In this document: piece after piece, positions 20,587-22,037 of the stretch
Position numbering within the stretch: position 1 is the first letter of the stretch
Layout: each line of letters begins with the position of its first letter
IMG/VR virus record: IMGVR_UViG_3300034198_006615
Location: 1-22,037 of that record
Direction: 5' to 3' (one strand)
DNA: 22,037 bases
DNA from: a virus
Notes under the pieces: model-generated
The model's input: the letters and a program-made list of their open reading frames with translations, nothing else
Told to the model about the DNA's origin: nothing
The model's database searches: none
Program-made: the position numbers and the translations under genes

Positions 20587-21491
20587 TACATCAGTCCTGG
20601 CTTAATTAAATTATTAGAATATTTATCAAGAATTGTATCTATAACAAGGTTTCCAGTTTTTTCAAGCAATCCCTTATCAAATTGAATTTTAAATTGATCT
20701 GTGTTATATGAAGTAATATAACGCTTGTAATAATCTAGTTTTCCGCATTTTATATCTTCTATTAAAAGTTTTGTTGCATATTCTACATCTGCAGGAATTG
20801 CTTTATATCCTCCATCTACTACAAATGTATAATCATATCCTGCTGGGAAAGCAACAGATCTATATCCATAATACCCAAGATCTCCCATTGCTACTGGAAG
20901 GTTTGGAGGAGTTTGCTCTGCTCTATCATAAGTATCTAAAATTACTCTCTGTATTGCAGAATTATCAAGTGTAATAACATATTCATATATATTTGTTTCT
21001 GGAGTATCAGCATCATATACTAACGTATTGTTTTCATAAACTTTTAAAATTCTATTAACATATTTCCAAATTGAAAAATAGTCTGTTCCTTGTCCCGTTG
21101 TTTGAATAATGTGCTTTCTATTATAAAAACCTTCTTGAATAATTGTGTCAATCATTGATCTTGCTAAAAGTTCTAACTGCTTATATTCTGCTATTTCGCT
21201 TGCAGTTGTACCCAAAATATTTGGATTAATATAAGGTCTTAAAATTGTTAAATTATCATCAACTTCAATTTCACCAGATGTGGTGTATATTCTAAACAAA
21301 AATTCTCTATCAAATAAAACTCTACTTCTTGGCAAGGTGTATTCAATTTGAGAGTTAGCAGTTGATGTTACTGATATATTTTCTACTGAGTGGTCCACCA
21401 AATCCTCTATATAAATAGTGTAATCTGTATTGGGAAGTGAAACGTCCCAGATAGTTACAATAGGATAAGGTGGAACTCTCAATACTTCCAT
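20586..21491 (-). CDS. Head-tail adaptor with N-terminal beta domain
   Basis: This is a 301-residue protein. Residues 1 to about 90 are a beta domain (IVTIWDVSLPNTDYTIYIED, EYTLPRSRVLFDREFLFRIY) ending LRPYINP, resembling the extra domain seen on actinophage head-tail connectors. Residues about 95-140 and 230-301 are helical (EIAEYKQLELLARSMIDTII; EYATKLLIEDIKCGKLDYYK; DKGLLEKTGNLVIDTILDKY), as in the gp15/gp6-type adaptor ring that binds the portal. A central strand region (SIWKYVNRILKVYENNTLVY) lies between them. The ATG follows the preceding TAA by three bases and lacks a good Shine-Dalgarno sequence, so translation is likely coupled. The overall call is good; the domain limits are approximate. 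Confidence 0.75.
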   Translation of the reverse strand: MEVLRVPPYPIVTIWDVSLPNTDYTIYIEDLVDHSVENISVTSTANSQIEYTLPRSRVLFDREFLFRIYTTSGEIEVDDNLTILRPYINPNILGTTASEIAEYKQLELLARSMIDTIIQEGFYNRKHIIQTTGQGTDYFSIWKYVNRILKVYENNTLVYDADTPETNIYEYVITLDNSAIQRVILDTYDRAEQTPPNLPVAMGDLGYYGYRSVAFPAGYDYTFVVDGGYKAIPADVEYATKLLIEDIKCGKLDYYKRYITSYNTDQFKIQFDKGLLEKTGNLVIDTILDKYSNNLIKPGLM

Positions 21492-21494
21492 CTA

Positions 21495-21962
21495 TTATGC
21501 ACCAAACTCCGATTTAACTTGGTCAGGTGTTACGACTGTAATGTGATCACGAGTCATCCATTGCTGTGCTTCTGATTCAGAAACAATATTAATGCCCTTG
21601 ACTACCTTGCCAACGCCACTCCAAACAACATTTTTTGTTGACTTTATAGCAACAGTTTTTTCATTTTTTGATGGCTTTGCTGGTACAGGGTTTTTTGCTG
21701 GGCGTGGAGCCTTTGCAGTTCCAATTGCACCATTTGCAACTGAACCAATCATTTCATTTTCTTTAACTGAAGAATATGAAGGTGCTGCAATAACATCTTG
21801 TTGATGTTCAACAACTGGTGCTGACTCTTCAACCTTTACTTCTTCTGCTGCAGGTGCTGCAGGAGCCTCTTCAACTGGTGTTGGTTCAACAACTGGTGTT
21901 GGCTCAACAACTGGTGTTTCGACTACTGGATCAACTACAGGATTATTATCTAAATTTTCCAT
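21495..21962 (-). CDS. Pro/Glu-rich head-associated structural protein
   Basis: This is a 155-residue protein. Residues 1-50 are low-complexity and acidic, with repeated VVEPTP units and AAPAAEE. A basic linker (KAPRPAKNPVPAKPSKNEK) follows. Residues about 110-155 form a compact domain: NVVWSGVGKVVKGINIVSES, AQQWMTRDHITVV, PDQVKSEFGA. I recognise this C-terminal pattern from a small gene placed between capsid and head-tail adaptor genes in actinophage-type genomes, usually without a tested function; a capsid-associated or neck role is inferred. The ATG has an AAGGAGG ribosome binding site and an extended -10 site 19 bases upstream, so it can begin a new transcript after the hairpin at the window's right end. 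Confidence 0.65.
   Translation of the reverse strand: MENLDNNPVVDPVVETPVVEPTPVVEPTPVEEAPAAPAAEEVKVEESAPVVEHQQDVIAAPSYSSVKENEMIGSVANGAIGTAKAPRPAKNPVPAKPSKNEKTVAIKSTKNVVWSGVGKVVKGINIVSESEAQQWMTRDHITVVTPDQVKSEFGA
21873..21926 (-). repeat. 18-base tandem repeat encoding VVEPTP units
   Basis: On the plus strand AACTGGTGTTGGNTCAAC occurs twice in tandem (21873-21890, 21891-21908), and a third, diverged copy begins at 21909. It encodes the repeated VVEPTP hexapeptide of the Pro/Glu-rich protein. Confidence 0.8.
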
Positions 21963-21980
21963 TATTTCCTCCTTGATAGT

Positions 21981-21989
21981 ATTATATCA
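21981..21989 (-). promoter_or_regulatory. Extended -10 promoter-like site before the Pro/Glu-rich protein gene
   Basis: The minus strand reads TGATATAAT, 18 bases before the ATG at 21962, with AAGGAGG between them. A TSS about seven bases downstream leaves a very short leader that still includes the ribosome binding site. The site lies just after the hairpin at 22004-22033. Confidence 0.5.
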
Positions 21990-22003
21990 TTATAAATTAG
22001 TAA

Positions 22004-22033
22004 GGGGAGCAGGAGCGTTAACTCCTACTCCCC
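22004..22033 (-). terminator. Strong hairpin, probable terminator of the upstream (head gene) transcript
   Basis: In minus-strand RNA, 22033-22022 pairs with 22015-22004 over 12 base pairs around a six-base UUAACG loop. One pair is a G-U wobble that would be a C-A mismatch in plus-strand RNA, so it belongs to leftward transcripts. The following sequence (CUUACUAAUUUAUAAU) is U-rich but not a continuous U tract, so it may terminate partially or protect a 3' end. Confidence 0.65.
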
Positions 22034-22037
22034 CTAA

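Noticed and set aside
1-22037. Search for tRNA genes, CRISPR arrays, insertion sequences, attachment sites and a diversity-generating retroelement
   Set aside because: Gaps between genes are too short for most of these, no spaced direct repeats or reverse transcriptase were seen, and the fibre genes show no template/variable repeat pair. No stretch above 300 bases lacks a gene.

Overview
This window is the late (virion structural) gene cluster of a long-tailed, siphovirus-type tailed phage. Every gene I accept lies on the minus strand, so the biological order runs from base 22037 down to base 1. The DNA is AT-rich: one sampled 60-base row inside the hub gene (4861-4920) has 18 G+C. Gene order and protein signatures fit the HK97/lambda-like head-to-tail order of Gram-positive, particularly actinobacterial, phages. 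These signatures include the two-domain tail assembly chaperone ending in a GFGIGMGLDYEE-type tail and the tape measure with PAMLTPGE motifs. The low GC would suit a phage of an AT-leaning aquatic actinobacterium, but the host is an inference. No integrase, tRNA or lysis gene is visible.

Layout, read 5' to 3' on the minus strand. At the right edge is a strong hairpin (22004-22033), probably the end of an upstream head transcript. It is followed by a promoter-like site and a Pro/Glu-rich head-associated protein (21962). Four head-tail connection genes follow: adaptor with an N-terminal beta domain (21491), head closure (20586), neck/HK97-gp10-like (20143) and tail terminator (19469). The major tail protein (18858) sits in its own promoter-terminator cassette and is richer in GC. 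Two paralogous tail assembly chaperones come next (18128 long, 17409 short), each with its own promoter-like site. The 2685-residue tape measure protein (17059-9002) takes up over a third of the window. Downstream are the tail tip genes: Dit-like protein (9002), a 1458-residue hub/minor tail protein (8338), a 154-residue minor tail protein (3962), a fibre-like protein (3498), an Fn3-like protein (2359) and a lectin-like fibre (1797).

At the left end the cluster passes without a gap into small non-structural genes: a zinc-ribbon protein (1354), a HTH DNA-binding protein (1217), a 68-residue unknown (655), a 102-residue possible helicase-loader-like protein (449), and the first 49 codons of what looks like a DnaB-type replicative helicase (148 to the left edge).

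The most interesting signals are regulatory. A motif of the form TGnTATA(A/C)T, an extended -10 without a recognisable -35, occurs in every intergenic gap longer than 40 bases. In front of the long chaperone it is placed so that the transcript would start at the ATG, with no Shine-Dalgarno sequence, so the gene may be leaderless. The two chaperone forms are made here from duplicated genes, with no visible frameshift site.
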